A stretch of 64,000 nucleotides of DNA from Auriscalpium vulgare (taxonomy: Eukaryota > Basidiomycota > Agaricomycetes > Russulales > Auriscalpiaceae): assembly GCA_019915015.1 (NCBI GenBank), contig JAHBBC010000043.1:143111-207110 (forward strand), given 5' to 3'. A program made the position numbers and the translations under genes. This document shows, in pieces, positions 34,248 through 45,198 of this stretch. Below the pieces are notes generated by a model. That model worked only from the letters and a program-made list of their open reading frames with translations. It had not been told where the DNA came from and did no database searches. Position 1 is the first letter of the stretch; each line of letters begins with the position of its first letter.

Positions 34248-37200
34248 TCAAGCAGTCTGCCTTTGTGAATGCCTGGCTTGCTCTTTCAAACAATTCAACC
34301 GCATATGTTGAATTGTAAGTTCTAATTCTGCTAAGCATTCCAACACAGAGCCTTCACATAGTGAGAACTCAATCTCTGAACTTTTTTTCAATGCAATCTT
34401 CCAGTATTCTCCGGCCTGAGAGTATTGCCTCAAATTGTAAAATGCTCTTCCCAAAAGATAGAGAATATGAGCTTCTGCAACTGAATTGTTTTGAGTGTGG
34501 AATATCTCAAGTGCTCTTTGCCAGTACTGTTGAGCATCATCATACTGTTCTTCAGAATAAGACAAATCTGCCAGTCTGTTGAGAACAAATCCTTGCCCAT
34601 CCAAGTTTCCAACACCTTCATGCATATCAAATGCCTTTCTATATAAAGCAACAGCGCCGTTATTATCTCCTTGATATGCTGTGACAGCAGCTAATGAATG
34701 AATGGAACATGCTTGAAATATTATATGATCTGTTTGTTTGTAACACTGTAATGCTCTCTCATAGCACTGTTTGGCATCTTCAAGTCTGTTTTGCTTTAGA
34801 TACATTTCTCCTAATGTATCAAATGCAACCCCCTGCCCAATGCTGTCTTTGATTCTCGTTTGAATGTTCAAAGCTCTCTGTAAATTATCCTCAGCCTCAG
34901 TCAACCTTCCCTCTAATAAGTGGATCTTCCCAATCTCCTCCAAAGCTCGTCCTTCTATGTAAAAGTTATGATTGTGTCGGCCTAATTGTAAGGCTTCAAG
35001 ATAACATTTGTAGGCTTTGTTCACCATGTTGTCACTAAAATATATATCTCCAAGAACCTTCCAGGCAGAACTTTGGCTATTACTATCTGACATGCTCTGA
35101 AACACGTTCAGTGCTTTATAACAATATTTTTTAGCTTTTAATATATCATTTTCTTGATAAAAGGCTTGTCCAATGTACAGATAGTCATTGGCTTGACCCT
35201 CAGTGTTGTTAGCAAGCTTGTGCATGTCGAGAGCCTCTTTGTACATCTCAATTGCACCTTTCCAGTTTTCACTGCCATTTCTTAGACCTGCAATTCCTAT
35301 TAATATATCGCCTATGCTGCTGTAGTCTTCATATAATTCAGCCAAGTCTTTTGCCTTTGCATACATTCTTTCTCCCATCTCAAACTGATATGTACGGCTG
35401 CAACATCTGCCCCATACTGTATACAACTTGATATGTTCCTTATTTGAAATAGCATTGCAGTGCTCCTCAATCAAAACAAGCAGTTGATCTGAGAATGAGC
35501 CCACACAACAGGCAAAGAATGAAAATTCCAATGCAGCGCTTATCAACGAAGGCCAAGGTGTCCCTTGGAGCAAGTCATAAAATAAGACATACATGTTTTC
35601 CAGTTGGGAAACTTGCTCATGAAATATGCTGTCTTGCCCTACATGACTTGTTGTTGCCAATTTGATATAGTACTCAGCCAATGACACCTTGTCTTCTTGT
35701 GAACATGGATGGTAACTCTGACAATAAGCACGTATCAGTGAATGGACATTTAAAAAGTTTTGGGGTGTTGAATAGACTACTCCACTGGTCTTTAGTGGTA
35801 TCATCAAAATATCAAAATCTGGCATATTGGGGAAGTACTTTTGAAGCTTCATGTTCTTAGACATGTCAAGCCCCTGAGGCAACATGCACACCATGCTTAG
35901 TAATCTCAAAGAGTCTGGTGAATTGTTTATTCTACTGCCACTGATTGATAAATGTATAGAGACATCTACACTTGTTAGACGATGGGTTTTATCACGCTCA
36001 AGTAACCCAGTCTGATTCTTTTGCCAGAGACACCACAGATCATGACAATTTGTAGATTGAGCAAGGTAGGCTATCAATGTCACTGCCAATGGTAGACCAT
36101 CTATAGCCTTTAATAATTGATCTGCATACTTGTCCCATTTTCCAGAAATATTCTTGAATAGTTCTATTGATACTTGAATGCTGACTGGCTCAAGAGGTGG
36201 CAATGTTGGCTCTGTCCAATTCACACAAGAAGGTCTTTCTGTTCCTCTTATAGTCACTAGTAGAGTTATACCAGGCACCTCCACCATCTTTTTCAATAAC
36301 GACTCAGTTTGACTTCTTTGTGATGCATTTTGTTCCCAGAGTGTTTCAAAGTTGTCTAAGGTGATTAAGCAATCAGAGCCTTTGTTAAGATAAGAAAGAA
36401 CATGTGATTCCACAAGTTGTTCATTTTCACATATAACATCAAATATCTGAGCCAATTTTGCCAGTAGCAGACTGACTGTAGTGCATGATTCACAAGACAC
36501 GAAATATATATTCTCCTTGAATTTCTTCTTGATATCTGCATGATGTAGAACACCCAGAGCTACTGCAGTTTTGCCTACACCGCCAGGGCCTGTTATTGTT
36601 ATTTTTGCTGAAGGTGATGCTGAGATGATTATAGACACAATTTTTTCAACCTCAAAAGTTCTCCCACAGAAACCTTGAGGTAATGGGGGAAGTGACATAT
36701 TTGGTCTATCATAAGAGTATTAGCAAGACACAAGGTGGGCATTGTGTGTGATAAACACCTCAAACCTAGATGACTAGTCTGCACAGGTCCACTATTTAGT
36801 CCCAGAAAACACATATATCATATGACTTACTTGACTTGATGCTGCATTGGAATTAAAACCGATATGCATAATCAGAGCACTCTGCAGAGATTGTTAGGAT
36901 CCTATAACAATAGCTATTTGAAGAACTTTACTTTTGTAGCTTCAAGAACTTCTTTGAGAGTTCTACTACACCTCTGTGTTTTATCCAACATGGCTGAGTG
37001 AAACAAAGTCTTTTGAATTCTGGTTATTCTGGATTGATTATAAGACTCTAATAAGATCATGTGGTCTTTGATCTTGTCTAATTCTCTGAAATGCCAAAGC
37101 AGCCTTGTGATTATCAGGCTAGCTAACAGCAGCAAATAGCACTCACTGTCTGAGGGATTGAAGAAGATCAATCAGATCAGCAGGCATTGTGTTTGCATCA

Positions 37201-37524
37201 AGCAGGTTTGCATTGGAGCCTGGGGTACACCACTGAAATGCATGAGCCACCATCTCAGCAGCTCTAGCAAGGTCTTCCATTATTTCATCGCAACTGTCAT
37301 CATAAATGACAGATCGCTGTGTATCCCTACATGAGATATAGCTCTTGTTGATGAGACTCAGAGCTACTCACCTCCCTTATCTCAGCAACCCTCAAGAGAA
37401 CTCCCGCTACACCCTTGATATATGGCACATTTGCCGCGATCTCTCCGATCTCCTTCAATACAGCAAGATGCGTGGACAATGTATAGTCCTCGCGAGCTTG
37501 TCTCGGGCTGCCAACTGGAGACAT
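34248..37524 (-). CDS. NLR-B: inverted paralogue of NLR-A, C-terminally frameshifted
   Basis: The exon layout mirrors NLR-A: 37524-37372, 37316-37147, 37085-36932, 36881-36831, 36778-36759, 36705-34248, giving about 1001 residues. The N-terminal and NTPase halves (Walker A GPGGVGKT, Walker B LITLDNFET) are the same as NLR-A apart from two changes seen. After EDYSSIG the TPR array diverges (DILIGIAGLRNGSENWKGAI versus NIIVRMAKLKTSRENCKDAI) while keeping the repeat register. A one-base frameshift near 34318 removes the last TPRs: the expected continuation is readable in the next frame to near 34190. The gene may still make a slightly shortened protein. AT-rich like its twin. Confidence 0.82.
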
Positions 37525-37592
37525 CTTGCTATTGATGTCATGCTGATCTGTTCTGATATGAGCCTTCCGGGACATCCTCGACTGCTGTTGTC
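35310..37592 (-). repeat. Inverted near-identical tract, NLR-B arm
   Basis: Partner of 17170-19450. The mapping is 54760 minus the position in the A arm. It covers all five introns, the helical domain, the NTPase and the linker up to the first TPRs. Confidence 0.8.
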
Positions 37593-37659
37593 TCACCCTG
37601 AGATGACACAGTTTGACTGTGCAGCCTGACAGACTTCCGGAATTTGGACAGAAGGGAAT

Positions 37660-38430
37660 TCGAAAACATGGTCCAAGGATCGCTGTTGCTTGACGTGGAG
37701 GGAGGGTACAAGTTGCGCGGCCCATCGATAGCGCCATCCAAACGGGCCACGTGGCCAAACAATGTATCGCCACCCGGCCCGTGCTCGGTCGCCTGCACAC
37801 CCTCGCATCCTTCATGCCCAACCGCGGTGGACACTCAATGTCGGTGACGCCTTACCGTTGTAGAGCGCGATGAGTCCTGCGCGAACGGGCGCGCCCTACG
37901 CCACAGGCCACCTACGGGCCTGGCTGGGCGTTCGGGCGCCTTCGCCGTGACTCATCGCGTCCACCAGGTATCCCACTACCTCCACATATGCCTCTGCACT
38001 ATCAACACGCTCTTCGACGACAAGGAATGCCATCTATGCGCTGCATTCTTAGCAACCGTTAGGAATCCATCCACGGCGCATTCTGTCTTTTACCACGACC
38101 ATGGCGACTTCTGTTATCTCTTCTCTCGTCCTCCCTGCTAGGCGGTGCGTTTGCCAATCGACCTGGACCACATAAATTCTGACAGCGCGATCGGGCGCGA
38201 TCGGGCGCGATCGGCGCGGGCAAGCCTAGTCTCATCGAGTTGTGAGTGTCTGGACATAATCACTTGCGAAGCTCTTCCCAGTTTGTCTCGGACAGCTTTA
38301 CGCCCTGGTGCTGCATACGGGTGTCCTGGGTTTCCATTGACGCACTAGACCTCGTCTGCAGCGTTCACAGCAAGGTGAGCAGCCTGATCAATTTCCTCCA
38401 TATGATCTGCTCATTACAGTCCGGCCCGTA
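37660..38430. other. Intergenic upstream of NLR-B
   Basis: No gene is seen. The first 150 bases still resemble the NLR-A upstream region (shared TTGGCCACGTGGC). A short triplicated CGCGATCGGG unit lies near 38,189-38,215. This stretch is about 0.7 kb longer than the equivalent on the NLR-A side. Confidence 0.4.
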
Positions 38431-38439
38431 GAATCTCGC

Positions 38440-38690
38440 GCCTACGTTACAGCTTGCCGATGCCATCACCCATGTCAAATATAAGGGCGTCATCGCTAAG
38501 GTCGACGCCGACGGCGCTGGCAAGCATTGAGATCGAAGTACAGTGTCAGCGGATTTGCCAATGTGTCCCATTCCTTCGACGCTGCTATCCATGCCTAAAA
38601 GTATCTTAGCTCTCGAGTGGTTCAACTCCGACGGTACGGCAGAGCCTTAAAATTGCGGGTGCGACCTCAACGCTTTGGCTGCTTTGTGAG
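38440..38690 (+). pseudogene. Protein disulfide isomerase remnant upstream of NLR-B
   Basis: On the plus strand PTLQLADAITHVKYKGVIAK continues into VDADGAGKH then a stop. Further on comes WFNSDGTAEP, a stop, then DLNALAAL before a GTGAGT. This matches the second half of a fungal ERp38/TigA-like PDI thioredoxin domain (LADAF...VVIAKVDADG...LKWF-ADG). It is broken by stops and missing sequence. It is the counterpart of the relic at 16690-16880. Confidence 0.6.
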
Positions 38691-38830
38691 TTTCCCAGGC
38701 CTTAGTATAATGCGACCCATGATTCTATGTAGCGTGGCGCCAGAGTTGCTCACTCTCGGGCTTCGCGACGAACGCCTTCTCGAGCACGTCGCGCGCGGGC
38801 AGCACCGTCGCCACGGGAACGTCCATTGAC

Positions 38831-39320
38831 GGCATCGAGCTCGGCCTAGGCCTTGTGCTGCATGTCGGGATGGAGCGCCAGCGAGAGGAAGGCAGTCAAC
38901 AAGGATGATACGACCTTGGGCAATCCCTATTTCAGTCGCCCCCGCAAGTATAAGAGATAAGTCTTACAGTATCTACACCGGCTGAGGAACGGGCGCGGTA
39001 GGTGAGCTTTAGAATGAGTCAATTGAAAGCGATGCACCCACTGAGATAGCTCGAACCGCATGCGTCACGCACAACCTGCTCGGTGATCTCACCGGGCTTG
39101 TAATCTTCCGGCAAATCCTGTAGATCCTCTAGATCGTCTCGCGCTATGTAGGGCGGAGCGATACCCTTTCGCTAATACAACAGACGGTCATGAGATTTCA
39201 AAGACAAACTGAGCAAGTTGAACACGGCCCACCATGCTGTCCTTTACAAGAGCGATCGGGTCCTTGTTCGTTGATTCCCCGGTTCTCGGCCTCGCTGAGC
39301 GAGTTTCCTGAAGCCGTCCC
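38831..39320 (-). pseudogene. Cytochrome P450, middle-region remnant
   Basis: On the minus strand a 36-codon open block (PPYIARDDLEDLQDLPEDY ... EITEQVVRDACG, about 39060-39170) is followed by SAGVDTV and then FLSLALHPDMQHKA, an in-frame TAG, and AELDAV. These correspond to the segment before the I-helix, the AGxDT oxygen-binding motif and the helix J region (LHPxxQxKAQAELDAV) of fungal P450s. The N-terminus and haem-binding end are missing. Blocks lie in different frames, with at least one stop. Confidence 0.6.
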
Positions 39321-40956
39321 AGGGAACCCTCTAGGAAGATGTTGAACTGGTTGACATGTTCAGAAGGGAGACGGCAACAGAGGCTGCGTTGGTGCATACG
39401 TATGGGTAGATTACTAGTCTTTGTAAGGCCCTTACAGAGCATGGCAAGACGGTTCATTCGGCAGATTTGTAGCCATCACATTGTTCTTTTGCCATGCGCA
39501 GAATTTGGTGAACAGTTGAGCTGTGAGACATCGACGACGGCCGAGTCGAGTACCTCGCTGTGGTGCGATCTCATCGCGGACAGTGTGCTCGCACGGGCTT
39601 CAGCCTGAGCTCAATGGATGGCCGATACAGACAGGCCCTGGATATAGTATTTGTGTCCTGCCCACACCATGTACACATTGTACAAGTACATATATTAGAT
39701 ACTTATGATTCAAGCTCGTATCCTGTATTCTGGGCTAAATTTGACGGTGCTGTGGCAAGAGGCACGCCGTGACGTTGCGTGGAGGCGGCCGGTGGGGCAG
39801 TGGCGACGTGGCGCACGAGGTTGGGCACAATAGTCCTGTTCTAACACATTTGAGTGAGCGAAAACAAGCCGGAATGAGACGCACCAGCCTAATTGTCCAG
39901 GTCGCTGATGTACCGCGGCCGCCGTCATCCGAATACGGGCCGACTGGGAACATGCGCCTCACGGATTGACGTCTTCTCAAAACAGGCGCGTCGTCGGGGG
40001 CTCCGGCCACAGGAATGTGAGCGGTTTTCGGGCCCGCGCCGCGCAGACGGTCGATGATCTCAGGTGCGGGAGTGCAGCGTGTGCACGCATACAGAGGCGT
40101 CCACGATGAAGGACGGCATAAGGGTAGCCTCCTACAAGTATTTGCCCATAGGAACAAATACGCTGTCTTGGTCTTTGAGTAGGTCGACATTTGGCGGGAG
40201 CGAGATGGAGCGGGTGTGCGAGGATGATTTGGACTGGAGGTCGTCCGAATTCGGCAGGGATGAAGAGGCTGAGGATGGGGAAGACAGGACACGGCGAATG
40301 TGCAACTTTGGCAGCTTGCCTGCACGGTCATCAGCGCAGACTTTGAGAGAGTCGTACGATGCGGAGGCTTACTTCTGATCGTCAACTGCACTATCCGAGG
40401 GCTTTGGCGCCCAGAGTGTCCGTGGGCCGTGCTTGGGCGGGGTGGGCCAACAATTACGTGGTGCGCAGCGTGTCGGGCAGCGGCGGCATGACAGAATGGG
40501 AGGGACGAAGAGTTAGTCTCCCTGAGGCAGAGTAGCTAGATTCAACCCTTCGCAAGCTCAGGGATCATACGAAGAGTTGACAACATGGTAGGTATGCTGC
40601 GCGTGCTCGCAGTTCAACTCACAGTGCGCTCGTCTCGTCTCATCGTCATCTTCATCGCCCTCTCCTCGCCCCACCGTCTCCTCTGACCCTTCTCTTCGAG
40701 CACTGAGCGCTGAGCGGGTGTGGTGACATGTTGCAGAGATTAGTCTGCTTTTTGTCGCGGGGGTCTTAACGATTGGTGACGACTTCAAAGTCCGCTCCCT
40801 TCTACAACCAGTGCGCCACCGACGCGCTCTGCGCTGAGTTTGAACGAGGCGGCGCGCCGAGCGCGGCGACTTCTCCGTACTCGTACTATCTCTACTCTTA
40901 CCATCTGCATGTTCCTTCGACACATGAATACAGCGATTTACACCCTCCCACTGCCA
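39321..40956. other. Intergenic, no gene seen
   Basis: A 218-codon minus-strand frame (40391-39735) has no motifs or homology I recognise and is not accepted. The right end is the upstream region of the DUF6589 relic. Confidence 0.4.
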
Positions 40957-42555
40957 TGAGTCACTCGACCTCCTTCGAGCCTATGGATGTCGACGACGAT
41001 CCAAATCCTAGTGCACCTCAAACTCTCAGTAGACGCGCACAATTAATCGAGGAGATACTGCAAGCTCTCGATGAGCGCAACTGGACCCTCGCCACCTTCC
41101 TGCGCGATCTTCTGTCCGAGGATCGTGACGACAGCAACAGCAAGCGGATATTGCAGGTCCTCGCGTCATGTCTTGGCGGCAAGAACAAAGCCAGGATAAC
41201 AGCGGTCGACATCGTAGAGCTCATGTACCAGAGCTCGTACAGTCGGCCGATCGTACGACGCAGCTCTAGCAATAGGCCTGCGAGTGCCGTTCCACCTCAA
41301 GATTCCACAAAGATGTCACGATGGCGTCTGCAACAGTGGGCAATATCCACTGTCGAGGCAATGGTCGACTCCGAGTCCGCACAGGCCCTCGCAGGCAAGG
41401 ATGGCGGCTTCCATCTCCCGAGCAAGAACGACATGGGACTTCATACACACCCTTTCCATGTCGCATATCCTTTCCATTGTTGAGCGCAAAGGCCCCACCC
41501 TCCTTCGACTGCTCACATCTGCGGCGATCCCAGCGGGCAGGCGCCTTGAGCCAACTCCGGCCGGTATTCCACCATATGGGACATATTTGTCCAAGCCTAT
41601 CGAAGAAGGCACTGGAAAAAATGCTCAGAACCCTCTCATCGTAAGTGACTTGTATTTGACACGTCTTTCTGGGTCTCATTGTGCTTTTAAACATTAGATC
41701 GTGCTGGTTGCGTACATGCTTCTCATGGCAGCGCGCAATCTGCGATTCACCGCCTTCCAGAAGCTTGTCGGGGTATGGCTGTTTGCAAATACAGCCCAGA
41801 ACAGTATCTACGGCGTACTCAGCCGCATCGGCCTGTCCGTATCGTACACTTCCGTCATGAACCTTCTTCGCAAGCTAGGAAGCTCGGCTCTGCATACAAT
41901 ACGCGAGACGGCCAAGGCGCGAGCCTTTGTACTCCTCTACGATAACATCAATAGGATGAGGCGCGCATGGGACCCCGACCTTGGACAGCAAGACATCATG
42001 GACAATGGCACTGCGTCGACATTAATCGAGCTGCAGGACTGCAACGTCGAGCGGGCGTTCGACATCGAGCCACTTCGAGCAAAGCGCGAACAGGAATCCC
42101 GACGTGCTCTCAATCTGGACATTCTCCTGAAGCGAATCAATTAGGTGCATCTGGACGAAGTCTTCACTCTTCATTGCGTCAATTTTCTGGTCCAAGCTAT
42201 TCCAGCCCTGGAGACGCATCGGGACATAGTAACCCTTCGTTTTCGAACCACTGCCGCTGTCCATCGTATGAAGAAGGACGGACGTGTGACACGCCTACAC
42301 CCCCTCGCGACGTCCAATTTTGATGAAGGCAGTACGAGCGGAAACGCAAGCGTCTTGGATGATCTCCTCATCCGACAGCTGAATATGCCGAAGGAGGAGG
42401 TTGAGAAGCTGATGATCATCGTCGGAGGCGACCAGTTGACCGTCGAGAAGCTCCGCACACTGAAGAAATTTATGGCGTCCTGCCCGCATGGTTATCCGCG
42501 ATATGGCTGGGTCTTACCCTTGATCCAGCTGATTTCGTCTTATGGCGGTCTTTAG
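40957..42555 (+). pseudogene. DUF6589-family protein, broken
   Basis: The start is MSHSTSFEPMDVDDDPNPSA, followed by a helical region typical of the long mushroom DUF6589 proteins. After a frameshift near 41,400-41,430 the frame continues with TWDFIHTLSMSHILSIVERK. A GT-AG intron at 41641-41697 leads to IVLVAYMLLMAARNLRFTAF. The domain core follows: LLYDNINRMRRAWDP, and later FDEGSTSGNASVLDDLL and GGDQLTVEKLRTLKKF. An in-frame TAG at 42142-42144 interrupts it, and the frame ends at 42555, well before the usual C-terminus. The family has no assigned function and is highly expanded in agaricomycetes. Confidence 0.72.
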
Positions 42556-43171
42556 CCAGTGAACACTGCTCGCTACCGCTCAATAGATGCTCAGCTGTAC
42601 CGGGTTTTCCAAGGTTTGTCGCATTTTCTTGGCCATGCTGCAAACGCGCTGATTTAATGCTAGACCCGTGCTGTTCTTCGCGAGGAAGTGCGTATGTACG
42701 GGGTGATGTCACACGTGAAGGCAGCGTCCATTGTCGAGAAGCAGTCTGGTGGCAGTTCCAGGTGGCATCGCCGAGCCCGCACTCGATGATGGAGATGTCA
42801 AGACCGACGTCGCTGGCCGGGCTGTGGATGTGGCCAGCTGACGCTGAGCTGCGAATCGTCTGTAGAAGACGACTGTAAGTAGTTATAGTCGTGGACAATG
42901 TGATGGATTGAGCAGCGCCGCCACGCGCGTCCCTCAAGCCCTCCGACGGCCGACATAAAGACCTCCAGCCTACTTCCAAGCCCATCTGACAGCTTCCACT
43001 TGATCTGCAGTGCATTCCGCACAGAAGAACCTTGCGCCATCGTCCTCTTCAAATAGTTCGGACGATGTTTGGCATTCAACACCGCCGTCGCTTCCTCATT
43101 ACTGAGGTGAAGACTAGGTATCCTGTGCTGCACTGCAACCAAGGCTCACAGTTTCCCGTGGCAGCAGCACA
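42556..43171. other. Intergenic, no gene seen
   Basis: Possible decayed tail of the DUF6589 gene, then the promoter region of the second SET gene. No supported coding sequence. Confidence 0.4.
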
Positions 43172-44492
43172 ATGCGACGCGGCGTCTTCCGCATCAACGG
43201 AGGCATCTCCGCCAGGCCCCTAACCCTCGCTGTCCACGACGACTCCCCAACCGCACCTCCACCCACCATTCCCATTCCTGCGCACCTCGTACAGCAAGTC
43301 GCTTTATCCAGAGCCGAGAAGACAAGCCTCGTCACCCGCGCACAGCAGGACAACCCCGCATTCACGCTCAGATTCGAGCACATCCCAGGCGTCGACGGCA
43401 GCCCGCACACTGTCACGGTGGGCTTGTACACCACCGAGGAGCAGCCCCCGCTCTGCAGTCGCTCCTGGATACCGTTCGACCGCAATGCCGCGGGACGATA
43501 CGAGATCCGTGAGACTGGGTGCTCAGGAAAAGGAATGTTCTCGCTGGACAACCACGCCCCAGGCAGCCTCGTCGTCTGCGAGCGGCCGCTCGTGATCTCT
43601 CCCAACGTCGACTTAGGGCTTGCGGCGTCGAATCCAACCGAGTCCACCATCGCAAGGATGCCCACCGAGACGCGCAGTCTGCTCCTCGCGCTGCACAACT
43701 CAGATCCGACAGCGCCTTCGGTGGAATTCTCCACTGCCAGGACGAATGGCTTTGACGCGACCCACGTTCCAGGATGCATTGGACAGTACCACGCCGTCTT
43801 CGATGACATTTCGCGTATCAACCACCGGTGCGTGCCCTCCTCGCGCTCTGGCGGCCCTACTGACTCCTCACTGAAGCTGCTCGCCGAACGCCGTGTACCG
43901 CTGGAACTCCGAGGCGCTCACCGGCGAGATACGCGCCGTGCGGCCCATCGCTTCCGGGGACGAGGTCTTCATCTCGTACGTCAGCCACTGCGCCCCGTAC
44001 GAGCAACGCCAGGAGGTCCTCCCACGCCGCTACGGGTTCAAATGCACCTGCGTGATATGCTCCTTGCCGCTAACAGAGCGCTCGGCCAACGACGCCGCCC
44101 GGCAGGAGGCCGTGGTCATGTCCTCGGCGGCGGCCTGCCGGTTTACCCCCACCACCACCGCCAGCGCGGTGCATACGATCAAAGTTGCGATGCGGGAGGT
44201 GCGGATGCTGCGCGGGGCGGGGATGGTCGAGCCGTACGCGTGGGCGGCAGTGTCTCACTCGCTGGTGGAGGCGGCATGTGTGTTGGGGGACAAGGCGCGC
44301 GCGGAGCGTTGGGCACGAGTGGCGGCGGGCGCGACGAGGATCGTGACGGGCACGGATGGCGGGTGGGATGCAGTCGCGGCGGCCCCAGAGCGGACAGAGT
44401 TGTGGATGTTGGGCCAGCGAAGCGAGTGTGCGGGGGTGTTCGGCTGGCTCGAAGGCGGTTTGGAACGGACCGCAGTTTTGCTCCCGGTGTAG
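43172..44492 (+). CDS. SET-domain protein (copy 2)
   Basis: Two exons (43172-43827 and 43877-44492) with a 49 bp GT-AG intron at the same codon as copy 1 encode 423 residues. It shares with copy 1 the N-terminal block (TIPIPAHLV), the start of SET (RYEIRETGCSGKGMFSL), the C-terminal core (GEIRAVRPIASGDEVFISYV), the post-SET cysteines (CTCVICSLPL) and the helical tail ending ERTAVLLPV. Splicing gives NHRCSPNA, so the usual Ser of NHSC is Arg here. Residues around this motif line the cofactor pocket, so activity may be altered or the substitution tolerated. Probable lysine methyltransferase, substrate unknown. An F-box gene follows, as at copy 1. Confidence 0.86.
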
Positions 44493-45198
44493 TCGGTGAG
44501 CAGCTTGCGTGTGGACTTGGATTGGCCTCCGAAGGCGACAGTTGTAGTACAAAACATACTCGTGTCAATCTCGCCTGTAAGATTTGAGCAGCACGGATGT
44601 TGTTCAATAATTCGATGCACTAAGTTCATGCTTGGACACCACGAAGGCAGCCTGAGTTCAACCGTGCGCTGCTCAAGATCTCTTCGTTTCGGTCGACTGG
44701 CATGTCCGATTAGGTCCGATTGGCACGCCGGCCGGCGGGCCGGCCGCCGCCCTAGGCTCACGGCCCACTGACAGGGTCCGACGCCGACTCTAACAACACA
44801 TGAACGTCTCCACGCAATGTGATACATAACAATTGACGACACACGTTCATAGGGCACATCGTGAGTCGCGACGACCTGGCAACAACCTGGCAAACAAGGT
44901 CGTCGGAAGGACAGCTTCAATTGTATGCAGCTGAATGTGACGCAAAGAACTTTTCCCAGGTACTAGGGAGGCTTTTGTCTCCTCGTCTATAAAATGCTCG
45001 TTGGAATTCGCAGTACTCATCAACAACCTTCGCTGGACAGGTATGACATTGTCTCGTCGATGATTCAAGACCCACTTAATTGATAATCGCACTAGTTCGT
45101 CCTGCTCTACCCAAAGTCGCAAATCATCCGGACAGGTGCGTTCAACAAATTGTTGTTGAATGATCAATACCCAATGATGCCCTCAGTCTGCTGTCACC
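44493..45198. other. Intergenic between SET copy 2 and F-box gene
   Basis: No coding sequence supported; presumably the promoter and 5' leader of the downstream gene. Confidence 0.4.

Noticed and set aside
39735..40391. 218-codon minus-strand frame
   Set aside because: Long, but cysteine- and proline-rich with no recognisable domain; no evidence beyond openness.
3212..44492. SET copies as part of the inverted NLR duplication
   Set aside because: Both SET genes are on the plus strand, so they cannot be arms of the same inversion.
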